A stretch of DNA of 64,000 nucleotides from contig NC_088301.1 in assembly GCF_032854445.1 (NCBI RefSeq), positions 32,222,402 to 32,286,401 on the forward strand. The letters run 5' to 3'. Shown here piece by piece: positions 1-14,300 of the stretch. The translations under genes and the position numbers were made by a program. Source of the DNA: Liolophura sinensis (Eukaryota > Mollusca > Polyplacophora > Chitonida > Chitonidae). The stretch's first letter is position 1, and each line of letters begins with the position of its first letter. The notes beneath the pieces are model-generated. The model saw only the letters and a list, made by a program, of their open reading frames with translations, had not been told where the DNA came from and searched no databases.

Positions 1-705
1 GAAAGTGTCCAATAAACCAGTACACGTATATGGCTTCTACCAACTCACATCCTAAGGTCAATCATGCGAATCATGTTGTCTCGGGAGTGAACAAGAAGGC
101 GGCGCCCACTGGGGTGCATCTTGAGGTAGTTTATTGGTGTGCCCTGTGGAGAACAACATGACAAACTCAGAAAACAGAAACCATTCAACATCAGGTGTCA
201 CTGCAGGTTTCTGGAGTGAATAGCAATGGCAGGTCCATCAGGTTCACACAGAGCAACAGAATTTTTAAAGGCCAAGAATATTACATGTGGACAACAACTC
301 CTCAGATTGTTTGTTTTGATACAGGAAAGTTCTTAACACAACAACCAACCTCCTAAATTCTTTTGAAAAATTCTTTACGCAACAACCAGCCTATGTTCCT
401 TATGCAGCTACCCAGCTCCCAGCCAAGCCAACAGAATACTGCACTCTATAAAGCTTCACTAACATGCACATGACAGCGGTCAGTTTCTTGGGTCCAGGAA
501 ACAGGAGTGCATAACAAACTATCTCACTTATGACACAGTGTATTTTTAGAAGCAATTTTAGTCGATGAAATGTTATTTTTGGTTTTGATTTTTCCCTTTA
601 GGATACCATCTTACCTTCGAAACAAAGCTAAGCACAATTTTCTAGAATGCCTAAAGTCAATAGCACTTCCTGAATCAAATAAATGGGAAATCTTGTCATT
701 AATAA

Positions 706-1036
706 GATTGAGAGAGTGAGTGGGTGCTTTGTGTTTAATGTCACACTCAACAATTTTTCAGTCATATGACGACGAAGGAATCCTTTGGGTGTATGTAATG
801 TGCCTCCTTGTCGCAGGACGGGTTTCCACCGCTCTTTTGTCTAGTGCTGCTTCCCTGAGACGACTTACCAAGGTTAAGTAAGCCACCCCGCTTGAGCCAT
901 TATACTGATATGAATCAACCAGTTGTTGCACTATCCCCTTCATGCTGAACGCCAAGCGAGGAAGTTACAACTTCCTCTTTTAAAGTCTTAGGCGTGACTC
1001 GACCCAGGATTGATCCTGGATCTACCGCTCCCGAAT
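706..1036 (-). repeat. SINE-A copy, tRNA-derived, 5' truncated
   Basis: Minus-oriented copy. Its 3' end is the GAGTGAGTG(G/C)... run followed by a TTTAATGTCACACTCAACAA-like tail and its body ends at GGATTGATCCTGGATCTACC. It matches the fuller plus-strand copy at 46173-46536. The 5'-most tRNA-like part is missing. It lies in sequence 3' of the last visible AHI1 exon. Confidence 0.8.
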
Positions 1037-1765
1037 GGGAGTATAATATCATTCCTCACACAAATGTTACATGTATTTAACCAGACTGACTGACTTTTCA
1101 TTTTCACAGAAAGGGTAACTGTCGCTATAAGTTGTCGCCACTTATAAATTTTCACAGTAAAGGATACATTTTGAAATATAGTAAGTGATTAATAAATTAA
1201 TATGGATTAATTATACATACACGTATGTATTTATAACACTGTTCACATCTCAAGAATATAAATCCGTAAAATAACTTTTAAAAATTTAAAATGTGAAACT
1301 AGCTATACACATGAAAATTCTTTCTCTTTTTTTTTTCTTCTCTTAATTCTTTCATTAAAAGCATGCACAAATTCTTTTCTTACCATTAGCTCTGTTTCCT
1401 GTATTTCCTGATATAATCCCCAGTCCCGAATAAATCCTGATCAATAATAAGTTATACAGGTATATAGACCATATACCAGCAAACTGGTACTCATGTGTTT
1501 ATACATTTACTCAACATCAGTTAAATGCTTAATGTAACTGTACAAATTTTACTCATATATAGTAAAAAACAGACATGTTTAAAGACATGTACAACTTACA
1601 TATCAAGAAAACATACTTCCACATTCATTAACATGTTTTATGAGAGAAATACTGAAATAATTAAATGTACATTTACCAATGAACTTCAGTCTACATGTTT
1701 CCATGGAAACCATGAATAGTCATAACAGTCTCTCTATTAAAACAAAGCTTGGTACAAATTATCAC

Positions 1766-4700
1766 CTCTTCTACTTGGTTCTTCAGAAACATAGACATTC
1801 CATATTTTTATGCTTCCCAGACTGTCTGCTGTGTAGAGCTTGCTTCCATCATCATTAAAACAGAGAGAGTTCACATTGCCACGGTGACCCTCAATCTCTT
1901 GTAACAACTGCATAAAGAAGGTAAATTTGTGTCTTAAGTCATCTACTAAATAAAACTTCAATGAAGCGTGAATCCTATCCTATCCTGATTTATAACAAAT
2001 GAAATTGATAAGATGTTGTCACACATTTCACTGAAGAGTTAAAATTATAGTGGACAGATACGCCGTTTACTGTAATTTGTAAATAGAACAGTAATACCAA
2101 AGCAGTTCAAACACCAACTGAAGGTAGAAAGGTGATATTTTTAGAAGCCTGATTTATGGGTGAAAATAATTACGTGTATATAAAAAAAATTAGGCACAGA
2201 GTAGTACTAATAATATTTGGGGCCAGTTTCATGAAGTTCACTTTAGCTAAGTACATGTAAGCCCTTAAAGTAAAAGAAAGCTAAAATATGAGGTAAGGTT
2301 CATCAAACAGGCCAGTGAAAACTATGTGTAAAAATACTTTCATTTATTTTTCTACATTTTTCTGAAGAGTGTTGAAAAGCATTCATATATCTGAATTCTA
2401 TGGTGGGCTTTATGACCCATGCTGACGGTATCTAGGAACTCTGATGTCACATCACCTCTGTTTCCTGATACTGACAAGAAAAAAATTTTTGGGAACATTA
2501 TTCCAGTAATCATTTAGTCATGAGTAAAAAGAGTTATTCCAACAATCAGTGTGATGATTAGAGTTGGAAAAACTTCCTCTGATGTCAGAGTTCCTACACT
2601 CTGATTGTATGGCCCATAAAGTCCACCTTAGAATCCAAATGTTTGAACACCTTTATCTCTCTTTACAAAAATCTAACAAAATAGTTGAAAGTACATGTAT
2701 ATTTATGCATAATTTTATGTGGTCTATTAAGTGATACCTACTTGGATTTTTAAAGGTCTTTTCCTTTAACTACCACGATGACATATATTGTAGAGATATG
2801 AAATGCACTTAGCTAATGGCTACACAACATTAAGTATGCTTCATGAAACTGAGGTCAGGTACATACAGGTGAAAATTAAACTGGGAGAAAAGATTTATAA
2901 TTATTCATGGTACAATACATTAATCTTACAGAAAAGCATTGTTTCCCATGGTAAATATCACCGAAAATCATCAACATTCACTTTAAAATAAATACTGTAA
3001 AACAGTGCTGCTACAGGATGAATGACACTAACAAAGGACTTGGTACATATGACATTACCTCTGGGTTGGTCTTGTTAGGGGAGGTCCCCCAGACACGTAT
3101 CACCTGGTCATACCCCCCAGTCACGATTACAGAAGGCACACGGGGGTGGAACTGGGCAGTGTACACAAAGGCTGGGTGCGGCAGTAGTTGCTCAGACACC
3201 TTACTGAGATCTTGTAAATCCCACAATCTACACACAAAAAACACAACCAAATATTAGAAACCATTTCTATGGCTAAATATATTTACAAATTTATAAATTA
3301 AAAGTATTTATTTATCTATTTCAAAAAAAAAAATCCATATTCAAGAATTTTTCCTTACACAATGGCTGTCAGTTCTATGGGTGGAGGACTGCCTGGGTAA
3401 ACCCCAACCTTGGGCAAGTTACTGATGAACTTTCCCACATGAGTGAGTAAATGAGTGCTTGGGGTTTAACATCATACTTAACAATTTTTCAGTCATATGA
3501 AGACTAAGGAATCCTTAGGGTGCATGTAATGAGCCTCATTGTTGCAGAACAGATTTCCACCACTCTTTTATCCAGTGCTGCTTCACTGAGGCGCCTTACC
3601 GGAGGCAAGTAAGGCACCCCGCTCAAGCCATTATACCGATACAGTTCAACCAGTCATTGCACTATCCCCTAACTCCAAGCGAGGAAGTTACAACCTCCTC
3701 TCTTAAGGTCTTAGGTGTGACTTGATCCAGGATTGACTTTCCCACATGTGACACATAGATATGCTGCACCCTACTTATCTGATTCTTGTTCAACACCGTC
3801 CTCAAGAATTTTAGGACAGATGGATGGACATTCAAATGTTTGGAAATGAAATATTTGTGGGTTGATTTTCAAAACATTAATTTGCTTAAGGAATTTATAC
3901 GCTTAGGTCAACGTGGAATAATACAATTATTTTACCTACAATGTAAGGGAAGTGACAGAGATGTCCTATGGACTGAAGATGAAGGTAACTTGCCTGGCTG
4001 TGCCATCAGAAGAGGCTGACAACAGGTGGCTGTCCATGTTAGACCAACACAGATCGTATATTATGCCAAAATGACCTGATAATCGGGCAAGCAATTCTCC
4101 AGATGGAATCTGAATTGACACAATCAGGACATGAAAACAAAAAAGCTCACTGTACCTCATTTTGCCCTCAGGTTTCATTTCAAGTGCTCATTGCCCTACA
4201 TACATGTACATGTACATGTCCTACAAATACACATTTCACATTTAATTTTTACGCAAGGCTGACTGAAAGAAAACTAGGATGCTTCCACCCATACAGGTTT
4301 TCAACAATATGACTACAAGAGTGCAGATATAGGAATATGTTAATTTAAAGAACACCCAAGTTTATTATTGATTATTTTCCGTTTTCTAAGATACATAAAC
4401 ATGTAAAGGTGGGTAAAGAAGTAAGTAATTAAGTCAGTATTCACCTCATACAACAGAATGGGGTAGCCATCCCTATCCTGACAAGCACATGCTAGGCTCC
4501 TGCAAACAATAATTAACACCATAATTAGCTCAAGGGGTATACCAACTGTTCTTTTTCTTTCCAATGCTTATAAACAACTTCTTCTCCATTTAATTAGTTT
4601 TTGACAATGATTTCGTCTTTATTTATTTATTTGATTGTTGTTTAATGCCATACTTAAGAATTTTTCACTTATATAATGGCAGTCAGTTTAACAGGCTGTT

Positions 4701-5337
4701 GAAGTGGAGTGCCTGTGGTAAACCACCAACATCTGTTAAATTACTAAGGAGCTTTCCAAACATGCGTACTGGTAGAAGACTGGTCTTCAACAAACATTAG
4801 AACATCCACCCAAAAGAAAAGCAATTGTGATATCATGATGACAAAGAAAGAAATCTGGCTGCTGTATTTACAACAATATTAATTAACACAGTCATATGTA
4901 TGTTCTTGAATGAAAATTCAGAAAACGGTGCATCCCAAGTTGGGATATTTATGAATCCTGATTGCATCACATTATACATTATTGAGGACCATACTTTCAA
5001 CTATGACAAAAGTGGTATATATATATATAAGATTGCTAGAGTGAGTTTGTTGGGATATCTACATATATACAGAATACCATGAGTATTTAAAATGATTTTC
5101 AGTTCCTCTGTAAATCGATCAGGCGTTTGACATTGTGCTACATGTAATAATTATTCTGGCTATTAACCCCAACACTACTTCTGCTGCGTAAATTACCTTC
5201 CATTGTGGGAGAACTTGATGACGAAGCAGCCCTTGGTGCCACCATGAAGACTGAGTAAGAGACTGTTTGGGATTTTACATGCCTGTCCTGCTAGCCTGGC
5301 CCAGGTGGTCATGTACTTCTTCTGGGTATGATCACGC
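1766..5337 (-). CDS. AHI1: AHI1 WD40 segment, first repeats (5 exons)
   Basis: Encodes residues about 598-804. The segment starts at ARLAGQACKIPN and KFSHNG, then ACACQDRDGYPILLYE, GHFGIIYDLCWS, SASSDGTARLWDL, HPAFVYTAQFHP, VTGGYDQVIRVW, EGHRGNVNSLCF and GDSLG-like YTADSLGSIKIWN. WD, GH and IW signatures mark at least four blades. The 3994-4109 exon ends GCC-AG and is followed by GCAAGT, so the arginine of TARLW is completed across a GC-AG intron. The segment ends in phase 1 at 1766 and the remaining blades are outside the window. Confidence 0.92.
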
Positions 5338-8300
5338 CTACAAATACACATATGCAAAACACAAGGATCAGCAACTGCATCAATTTATCAGTCCTTTTTC
5401 ACAAGTAAAACAGACATGACCTAGGCTGCGACTAAACAGCTCTACGAGTCAGCTGTTCTTTCTGTCGGTCAGTTAGTCAGTCAGTCAGTCAAATTTCAGA
5501 CATCTTATCTGGTAAAATGGGCCATTCATTTCATGTGAGGCCTGGGTGCAAGATGACATGAAATCCTATACACTTAGTACCACAACTGTGAATTTGCACT
5601 TCACTTACTATATCAAGGCAATAGGGCAGTTTCAAGTTCAAACTCTTTTATTGTTGAAAGTAAAATAAGTCCAACTGTATCAAGCGACCTGTCAAAAATG
5701 TTTAGGAACTATTTTTGGTCCCATTCACTATACCATGGGCATCTGTAAAAAAAGTGTCATAAAAAGTAATTTAGAGTAGACGAATGAATGAGAAAACTGA
5801 GAATCTGAACGTTTTGTGAACTGGAGAAGTTCTTAAAGGAAAGAGGTGTCATTTGTGCCTCTGGAAAAGAGTGAGACAGGTGATCGGTAAATCGATTTTA
5901 AGAAGGTTGCTTTTCACCATTCATATGGTACAGTGGGATTGTTTTCACCTCAAAACTCCCCTATTCAAATGTGCACTGAAATAACTATAGCCTGATTACA
6001 AACATGCAGACAATATTTAAATGTTTAACTGCTGGACTACTAAAGCCATTTTTAGAAATCCAAAAAATAAAAGGATTTTACCTTCTGTGAATCAGTGATA
6101 CACTGACATAAAAGATTTATTATTTTATTTGTTTATTTCATCATTGTTTATTAACACTATACTCAAGTATTTTTCACTAATATGATGATGGCCACTTGTG
6201 TGGGTGTGCCACCATTAAGTACCGACATTCAGCAAGTCTGTCAAATTTCCCGCATGATATACAGATATAGCAGAATAAACCACCCACTTTTGGCAAGTTA
6301 CTGATTAACCTTCTAAAGTGTGACATCCAGATATGCATACCATATTGATGGAAAACAAATGATCATGAACAAATGCTAAACTGAGCAAACAGTCACATGG
6401 CTGATGGTTAATTTTCTAGAAGATTGCCATGCACTCACCACAGTAATAAAGTCACTCTGTACGTAAGTCAGTGTTTATAGTGCCAGTCCGACTAAAGTAC
6501 CATGTCTGACAGCATCTTCTGTTTGCATTTCTGCTGAACACATATCTACTACATGAGTGTAGTCAAATGGCTTACAAGAGTATTAAAGCTTTCTCTCTTT
6601 TCCACATTTCATACTTGGGCAGTCACATGTTTTTTACAATGTAGTTCTACATGTGCATGGAAACTTGTACAGCATAGCACAAGTTTTGACCCCACCCAAT
6701 TCCCCTCAGGTCGGGACTATAAATATTAACTTTTATTACTATTTATTGGACCGGCGTTTCACACTGCACTCAAGAAGATTTAACTTATGTGATGGTGGCC
6801 AGCAACTCGCACTGACTACAAATGCAATGGTGAAAGATTCCCGAGTTGTGTGTGACACTTCAATTTTTGATTGATTCACTGCTCTGCGTTGATTGTTCTC
6901 TAGTTCAGGCTGATTGGCACATGTTGACGCTGTTCATTCTGTCATAGCTGTGGACCCTTGCCAAAGGTGTTGGAAAACCATTTTTCCTAACAAAAATGAC
7001 TTCTTAAAGATCTAATTTTGCTGTTGCAATAATAACTGAAGCGCGTTCTTCAATGTTGAAGGTACATTTGGTCTCGGAATTGAAAGCATATATATGATAG
7101 GTTCACTGATGACGGCCTTGTCCACTAAATGACGTCCTAACAGTGTTGATTTGTTCGGGCCAACAATGACAAAGTCTTGCGACAACATTTTAATTATGGG
7201 AACACAAAGTAAATATAGAGACTTCACAAACACAGACATGCATTGACGTTGACCTAAACATGACCGTAAACTTATTGAGCCTACCTGTCAGTGCGACAGG
7301 TGAATTTTTTGGAACCTGCCGCTGATAACTGATGTCAGGTATGGACTAATCAACAAGGCCCCATGTCTCAGTAACGTATTATTTATTATTTATTTGATTG
7401 GTGTTTTACGCCGTACTCAAGAATATTTCACTTATACGACAGCAGCCAGCATTACGGCAGAGAGTGGGGGAAACCCATGACCATCCGCAGGTTGCTGACA
7501 GACCTTCCCACTTACGGCCGGAGAGGAAGCCAACATGAGCTGGACTTGAACTCACAATGACCACATTGGTGAGAGTCTCCTGGGTCATTACGCTGACCAA
7601 CTGAGCCACGGAGGCCCCGGTCTCAGTAAGGAACGAGGTGGAGAACTTACCTTGTTGAGCCTGTGACATGCAGACTTTTCTTCAGATCCTGATATGTCAT
7701 TTTTCCTACCTCCTGTTCACAGACAATAAATGGACAGTATTAAATGTTTGGGAGCAAAAATCTTAGACTGTATACAGTTTGTCTGATTTATAATGATAAT
7801 ATAATGACAAAAAAGTGTAGATGTTGAGAGATATGGTGTATAATTCTAAGGCATTTCCTCTACATGACAGATAAAAGAGGGGGGAAAAAAACAAAACAAC
7901 TCCCACTGACCTCTTGAGTTGCATAGAGTGACCTCATGGATGGCTGAACAGTAGACGGGGGTGTGATACCCTTTAGGGTCACATAAAGTGTGGAGGGGTA
8001 AGGACGACGAGTTGCGGTCTCCCACCACTGGTAGAGCTGAAAAAACAAAAACACAGCACAACCTACTTTATCTGTACCAGTCAGCAAATTAAACAGAAAT
8101 GCTGGTCAAAAATGATCCCAGCTGAAAATCTGCTACTTAGGAAATGTGAGAACTTTGGCTTTCCTTGCTTGGATAAATCTTTTACTTCGGAATGTTTGAC
8201 TATATAAAAAGCCTAGCCAGACGCTATACCAGGTATTTTTAGGAAAAGAATCCATTACACCTCATCAAATCAATTTTTCTCTATTTATCAAGGCTGATAT

Positions 8301-11300
8301 TTTGTGAAAGGTAGTTATCTGAGCTACCTAAAATTTTGTCCATGGCGAAGTTGCTCAGTTTTTCAGATTCTGGGAGTTCCACTTTTAGAAAGATGCTTTG
8401 AGAGGTGTTAGGCAGGTAGGATGGTATCCTAATGGAAAAATGTAAATTTTTAGTAATATCTCATGGCATTCAATTGCCTCCAAAAATGCATTTTGTGGTC
8501 GAATTGTTAGGTCATTTAGGTTATTCTAAAACAATACTAAAAATCTGAATGCCTTTGGTTTGATTTTTTGACAAAAATCTCTGGTATAGCTTCTTTAAGA
8601 ATTAGATATGATATAGTATAACCTACCTCAACTTGACCAGAATCCAATCGGAATCTCTCTGGGGGATGATACAACTGTAACCTTACTTTACTGCCTGCGT
8701 TCAGCTTGTCATTACTGCCCACTACCTACACAAGCCAACACAGACAATCAGCTTAATCAAATCATCATTCATGGAGATGTCTCGTTGTAACTAAATGACA
8801 TGTCCCAGCTTAAGCTACAAATGGGGTACATTTGATTAACTGAAATTCTGACCGCAATATGCATGTTACAGTTGGCTGTGTCATTATAGAAAAGCTTGTT
8901 AACAAAGAACCAGAGGCTAATCTCATGACTTTTGAAAACAACAGTGCAGGATATCAAAATATTTGCACAGAAAAATAAGGATGCTTTTTACAGTTCAAGA
9001 CAAATAAATATCAAAAGGAAGATAAATGCTATCAAATTTTGTTTTTGAAATGTGTGGGAATAGACACTGCATCAGTGCATTACTGGTAAGGGAGGTGAGC
9101 TTTCCAATGCTCCATGTAAATCAAAAAGACTGGAACCAATTACCAAAAACAGGAAAATATCAGGAGTTATCATCAGAAAGAGTGAAAATTAAGGCACAAT
9201 GATTATCGACTGAGACATGGTCGTCTACATGTGACACACTGTACACCTATTTTCCAAAAACACTATACTCTTTTGGAGTATCGGTTAATGCATTGACAAA
9301 ATCCTTGTATTTAGCTCCACAGCTATATAAATACATGTCACCTGTAACCCATAAAAAGGAACCTGTCAGGGGAGGCTGTTAAAATCAGAAGACAAATGGG
9401 TGTTATGTTGTTTAATAGCCAACTACATGTGCCATTCCTACCTCTAAATCCTCAACAAATTGTATGGTATATTAGAGGAATGTCACCTGATCTTAACAGG
9501 TTATTTGTTATATATTACTATAAAGCATAAGCATATATGCATGTATTATTTTATTTTTTCACATTATTTTCTATGATTTCTGTCAATTCCGCATGTGCCT
9601 CAACCTGAAATATTACATACTAGTTATGAATTGTCTCTAAATTGCACTTAGGTGAAACTTCACAAGTCAAAATTGTTAAGGATTTGGGCTCATGCTAACC
9701 CAATAATATCCAATTACATATTTCAGGTGTAGTTGACAAGAGAGCTTACCTTAAGAAAGGCCCATGCTATTCTGTGCCAGCCTCCCTGAGTCTTTGCCTG
9801 GTCATATTGTCGACTGGCTGTGTTCATACTCACAAAGTCTAATAGCTGAAAAGAAAACAGTCAAAGTCTCATGATCGTATGCAAATACCTCTCTACATAC
9901 AACCAAGTATTTCTTCCTTAAGCAATTGCTTTCAGATGCAATGGTTTCCATTTTGTATCTGATATTTACTATAGTGAACGCTTGGTGATGAATATGATTG
10001 AGTGTTTTATTATTTTGTACAAGTTATATTAAATAAACCTGCTCTGAATAATCTCCCTTGTTACATGACAGCGCCTATGATGTAATGCAAGACTATGCGT
10101 GATGCGTGATTTTGCGAAAAGTGGGACCTTGCCTATTAAAGTATGCAGTATATAGGTTTGTGACATGACAGTCACAAAAATACATATCCTGGGCTCTGCA
10201 GATAAGTTTACAAAATGAAAATCTGTCTTAAAGGTAGGTTGTCAACTAGTTTATACATTATAATTTAATTGCAATCCATATATACACAATCATTAAAACT
10301 AGAACTCACCTCAAAAAATATGATAACTTTTGGATCTTGTTGTATAAAATAATTAAAGTTTTCATTAAATACCAAAAGTTCTTCCCACATCGGTAATGTT
10401 GACCTGAAAAAAAAAGGGCAAGCTGTTGTCAAGTTTTCATAAACTAACTTCATATATCTATCATCAACAATGCTGATCAAGACAACAGTATAACCTGTAG
10501 ATAAATCAAAAAAGGCCTAAATGGTACAAATTGTAAGCGCATCTTTAGGAAGGTTGTGTTTTGACACAGAATGCTTGTGAGTATGCATCTGTTAACCATT
10601 AATGCTAAAAGATGTTGACTAAAGCGGCTATATTAGATAAGTTCTATATTTTGACTTGAATTGATAAAGTACATCAGGTATAACTTTTATATCAAGCACA
10701 AAAGGTTTATCAGCTAACTCACCTTTTCTCCTTAAAATCATATGGCTGGGTGATTATGGGCTGAATATACCCCAAGTTATCTTGATTGTTTTCATAAAAA
10801 GACGTGACAGGACGATCACTGAAAATAAAATCGTAAATGTATAATTCTGTATGACATAACGTAATAAGTTTGTGGTATAATGCAAAGATATTTCTTGACA
10901 AAGCATTTCTTTACCAAAATGTTCAGTCCATTTAATGTAGTAGAAACACCTATCCCTTCACTTTACAATACACAGACAGATTTGTTTTAACATTTGATGT
11001 GCACATTCACAAACCCCTTCTCTGAACGTGTCCTAGATTTATTTATTTCAATGTTCTAAAATGTTATCCTCAAGAATTTGTTCACTTATTCAGTGGCATT
11101 CAGTTTTATGGGTGGAGGAAACAGGAGTGCCCAGCCTTTGGGAAGTGATTGATGAATTCATCACATCTGATGTACAGACATGCGTACCAGTGTCCAGCAG
11201 CTCTACCTCACACTATTTGTACATGTAAAATATACTTTGACTATAGTATGAATGACAGTGCACATTGTCTTACACTGTAATTTCTTCATAGAGTATTAAA

Positions 11301-14300
11301 TCATTTAGTGATTAAAACTGTAAGTAGTGTACTGCAGCAAACCAATGTTAATCCACCTCTTTCAGGGTCACCTACTCTCATCATTTAGGTAACATCTGAT
11401 CAGGATCAGTGGTGACAAAAAACAAATTAATGATTGCTGCATATTCTTTCTAATTTTGAATTATGTTTTTTCAAAACCATTAATTTCTGATGTTGCCTGG
11501 AGTTTATACTTAAATGCAAGCCATCTTAATATGTTAGACAGCACAAAGCACCAGTCACATATAACTTACCTATGTTGTTTACGTAAATAATTTCCCGTCT
11601 TTTCATTCACAACATGGACGCGCACCAAAGGATGTAAAATATAGAAGTCATTTTTAAGCTTGTCTGTTCTGTGAATGGTCACAGCTAGAATACGGCCATC
11701 ATCCTCCACATCAGGGACAGCTTCCGCCTCGGCAAACTCATCAGCTGGTTCTGAAAACCATACATTTACAACATTATTTATTTATTTATCTGATTGTTTC
11801 TTAATGTCACACTGGATGATTTTTCACTCGTATGATGGCAATCAGTATTATGGGTGAAGGAAAACAGAGTTCTGGATGACAATGACGCACACTTGGTGAG
11901 TCACTGAAGAACGTTTGAGCATGTGGCGTAGATATGCGCACAATATTGGTGGAACATAAGTGATCACAACAGTCAGACAAGCTTCTCTAGGCAAAAAACT
12001 GAAAGGTAGCATAAATCACTAACTGGTATTAAAACACCATGATTAAAATTGTATATGTCTGCTGTTAGAGTGTGGATTTCAGTAATACATTCATGACGTA
12101 ATCTTCAATAATGTCTAGTTACTTCAGCAGAATCGAAAGCACATACCTTCCTCTTTCTTTTTCTTTCTCTTCTTTTTAATTTTTGTTGTTTCATCAACAA
12201 TTTGAGCTGTGTCTGCTTCGTCCCCAGTTAATGAAAGGGCGGATCTCTGGAAATCCCAACCACCAGTCCATAGTAAAACAGTTGTTGTCATTTTTAAACT
12301 GAAGATGTTAGTCACATACAAAGACAGATATCGCGCAAAATCTCCACAAGTATATAAAATGACTACAAATGAACACTGTTCTCTAAAACCAAAGATAGAA
12401 TTTGGTAATTTCAACAAAACACAAAAACACACTGCTTACTTTACACCTATAGACTGTGCATTGCTAGAATCTTGCAGACCTTTAGACATCAGAGCTTGCT
12501 TTCACACAGATTTCTTAAAAACTGCTTCTGCTAATGCAGTTTTAACTCACATCTGTGAATTTATGAATATTAAAATTTTTTTTCCCAGGAAAGCCCTTAA
12601 TTTGTCTTGTGAAGATCAGTGAATTTGGGTCATGACTAAACCAAGTGCACAGCTAATAGTAAAATTCACTAATTAGTATGACAAATGATGTGCTCAATGA
12701 TAACCTTTGATTTGTTTATCAAAAAGCAAAACTTAACAACAACATGGCACCAAATCCATCCATATCATATGATGTCCTAAGTGTGCCGCCTATCATGCAG
12801 ACAGGCCACCATACAGTGTTTGTCCTGTACAAGTCATTTCCCGCAGCTTTAACTGAATTAAACACAACTGCTCGTCTCTTTTTCACAAGGGAAACTGCAT
12901 CAAGCATTAAAGTGTCCTATAAAAAAATTTAAAAAAAACATAAAAACACAGAGAAAATAACCTCAATGCATAAGCCATTTATCAGGCTGTAACACATGTA
13001 TTTTACACATACCGGAGATTCAATGCTTTCTCCATCTACCTGTGGCGGACTGGGGCTAGGCTTTGTCTTCTTCTTTCTCTTCACTTTGACAGGAGCTTCT
13101 GCTGTTAGATCATCTACAGAGGCTGATCTATCTTCTTCTTTCCCCTCTCTTTTTTTCTTCCTCTGAACATCATGTGGCACTGCTTCCTCTCCAGTTACAC
13201 CTGTCTCTGATAACACTTTCTTGGCATGCCCTTTTTTCCTAGGTGTAGCAGTAGGGGAGACAACTGGTGATGTTACAGACTCTGTTTCTTCAGGACTCAA
13301 TGTCTCAGGGATACGCTTCTTCTTTTTCTTTACTTTCTTCTCCTCACCAGGGGAGACAACTTCTTTTTCCTCTGGGTACACAGCCTCAGAATTCGCTTCC
13401 TTCTTCTTTTTCTTCACTTTTTTCTGGGTTTCTGATGAACTAGAGGTAACCACAGGGGGTGCCAAATCAGATATTGACATGGTCCTGTGTACAGAGTCAT
13501 ATGCGAAAAGTGAGAATAGTTTTTGTGCATTTGGTGCTATCAGTTACATGTGACCGGGGCATGTTCTTTGATTATAAGAGGAAACTGCAGTCCGTTTCAC
13601 ATTTTGCTTCCTGGACTCCAGCAAACAAACAAAAAACAGTTTTCAATGCGCTTTATATTTACAGGGCTTTCATCATTACTTATTATGAATATGGTAAACG
13701 ATATAAAATTTCTCCAATGACTAAGTTGCTTGATGCTGATAGCTCTATCACTCTTTTATACAGAAAGGTGTTTGAGCTTTGTTTGAAAGACAAATGTAGG
13801 ATTATGTCCTGCTGAAAAATGTCAGTTTCAGCACCATATATGTACATGCATAAAGTAATATCTTATGACCAGTATTTCCCTCTAAAATGCACTTTTTGGG
13901 GCAAAATTTTTGGCCACTAACCTTAAATGTCTTATTAATATTTGCAAGCTTATTTGATTGGTGTTTTACATCATACCCAAGAATATTTCACTTATATGAT
14001 GGCATTATGAAGGGAGGAAGCTGGGCAGGTTGCTGGCAGTCACAGGTACATGTATTTATGAACAGTATTGCAAGCTCTTCCATATCTAGTTGCCTGTCCC
14101 GGGTTGTCTAACATATCACTCTCCATCTGTCAGACTTATCCCACACCTCCCAAACTGTGCCAAACCTCCCAAAATGCGCCAGACCTCCCAAACTGTTTCC
14201 GGCCTTCCAAATTGTCCCAGGCCTCCCAAACTGTTCTAGGAATCCCAAACTGTTCCAGGCATCTCAGATTACCCAAACTGTTCCAGGCCTCTCAGATCAC

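Noticed and set aside
12719-12932. Possible extra AHI1 exon near 12719-12932
   Set aside because: No usable donor, and exon 13013-13484 already joins 12147-12246 in phase 0 without it.
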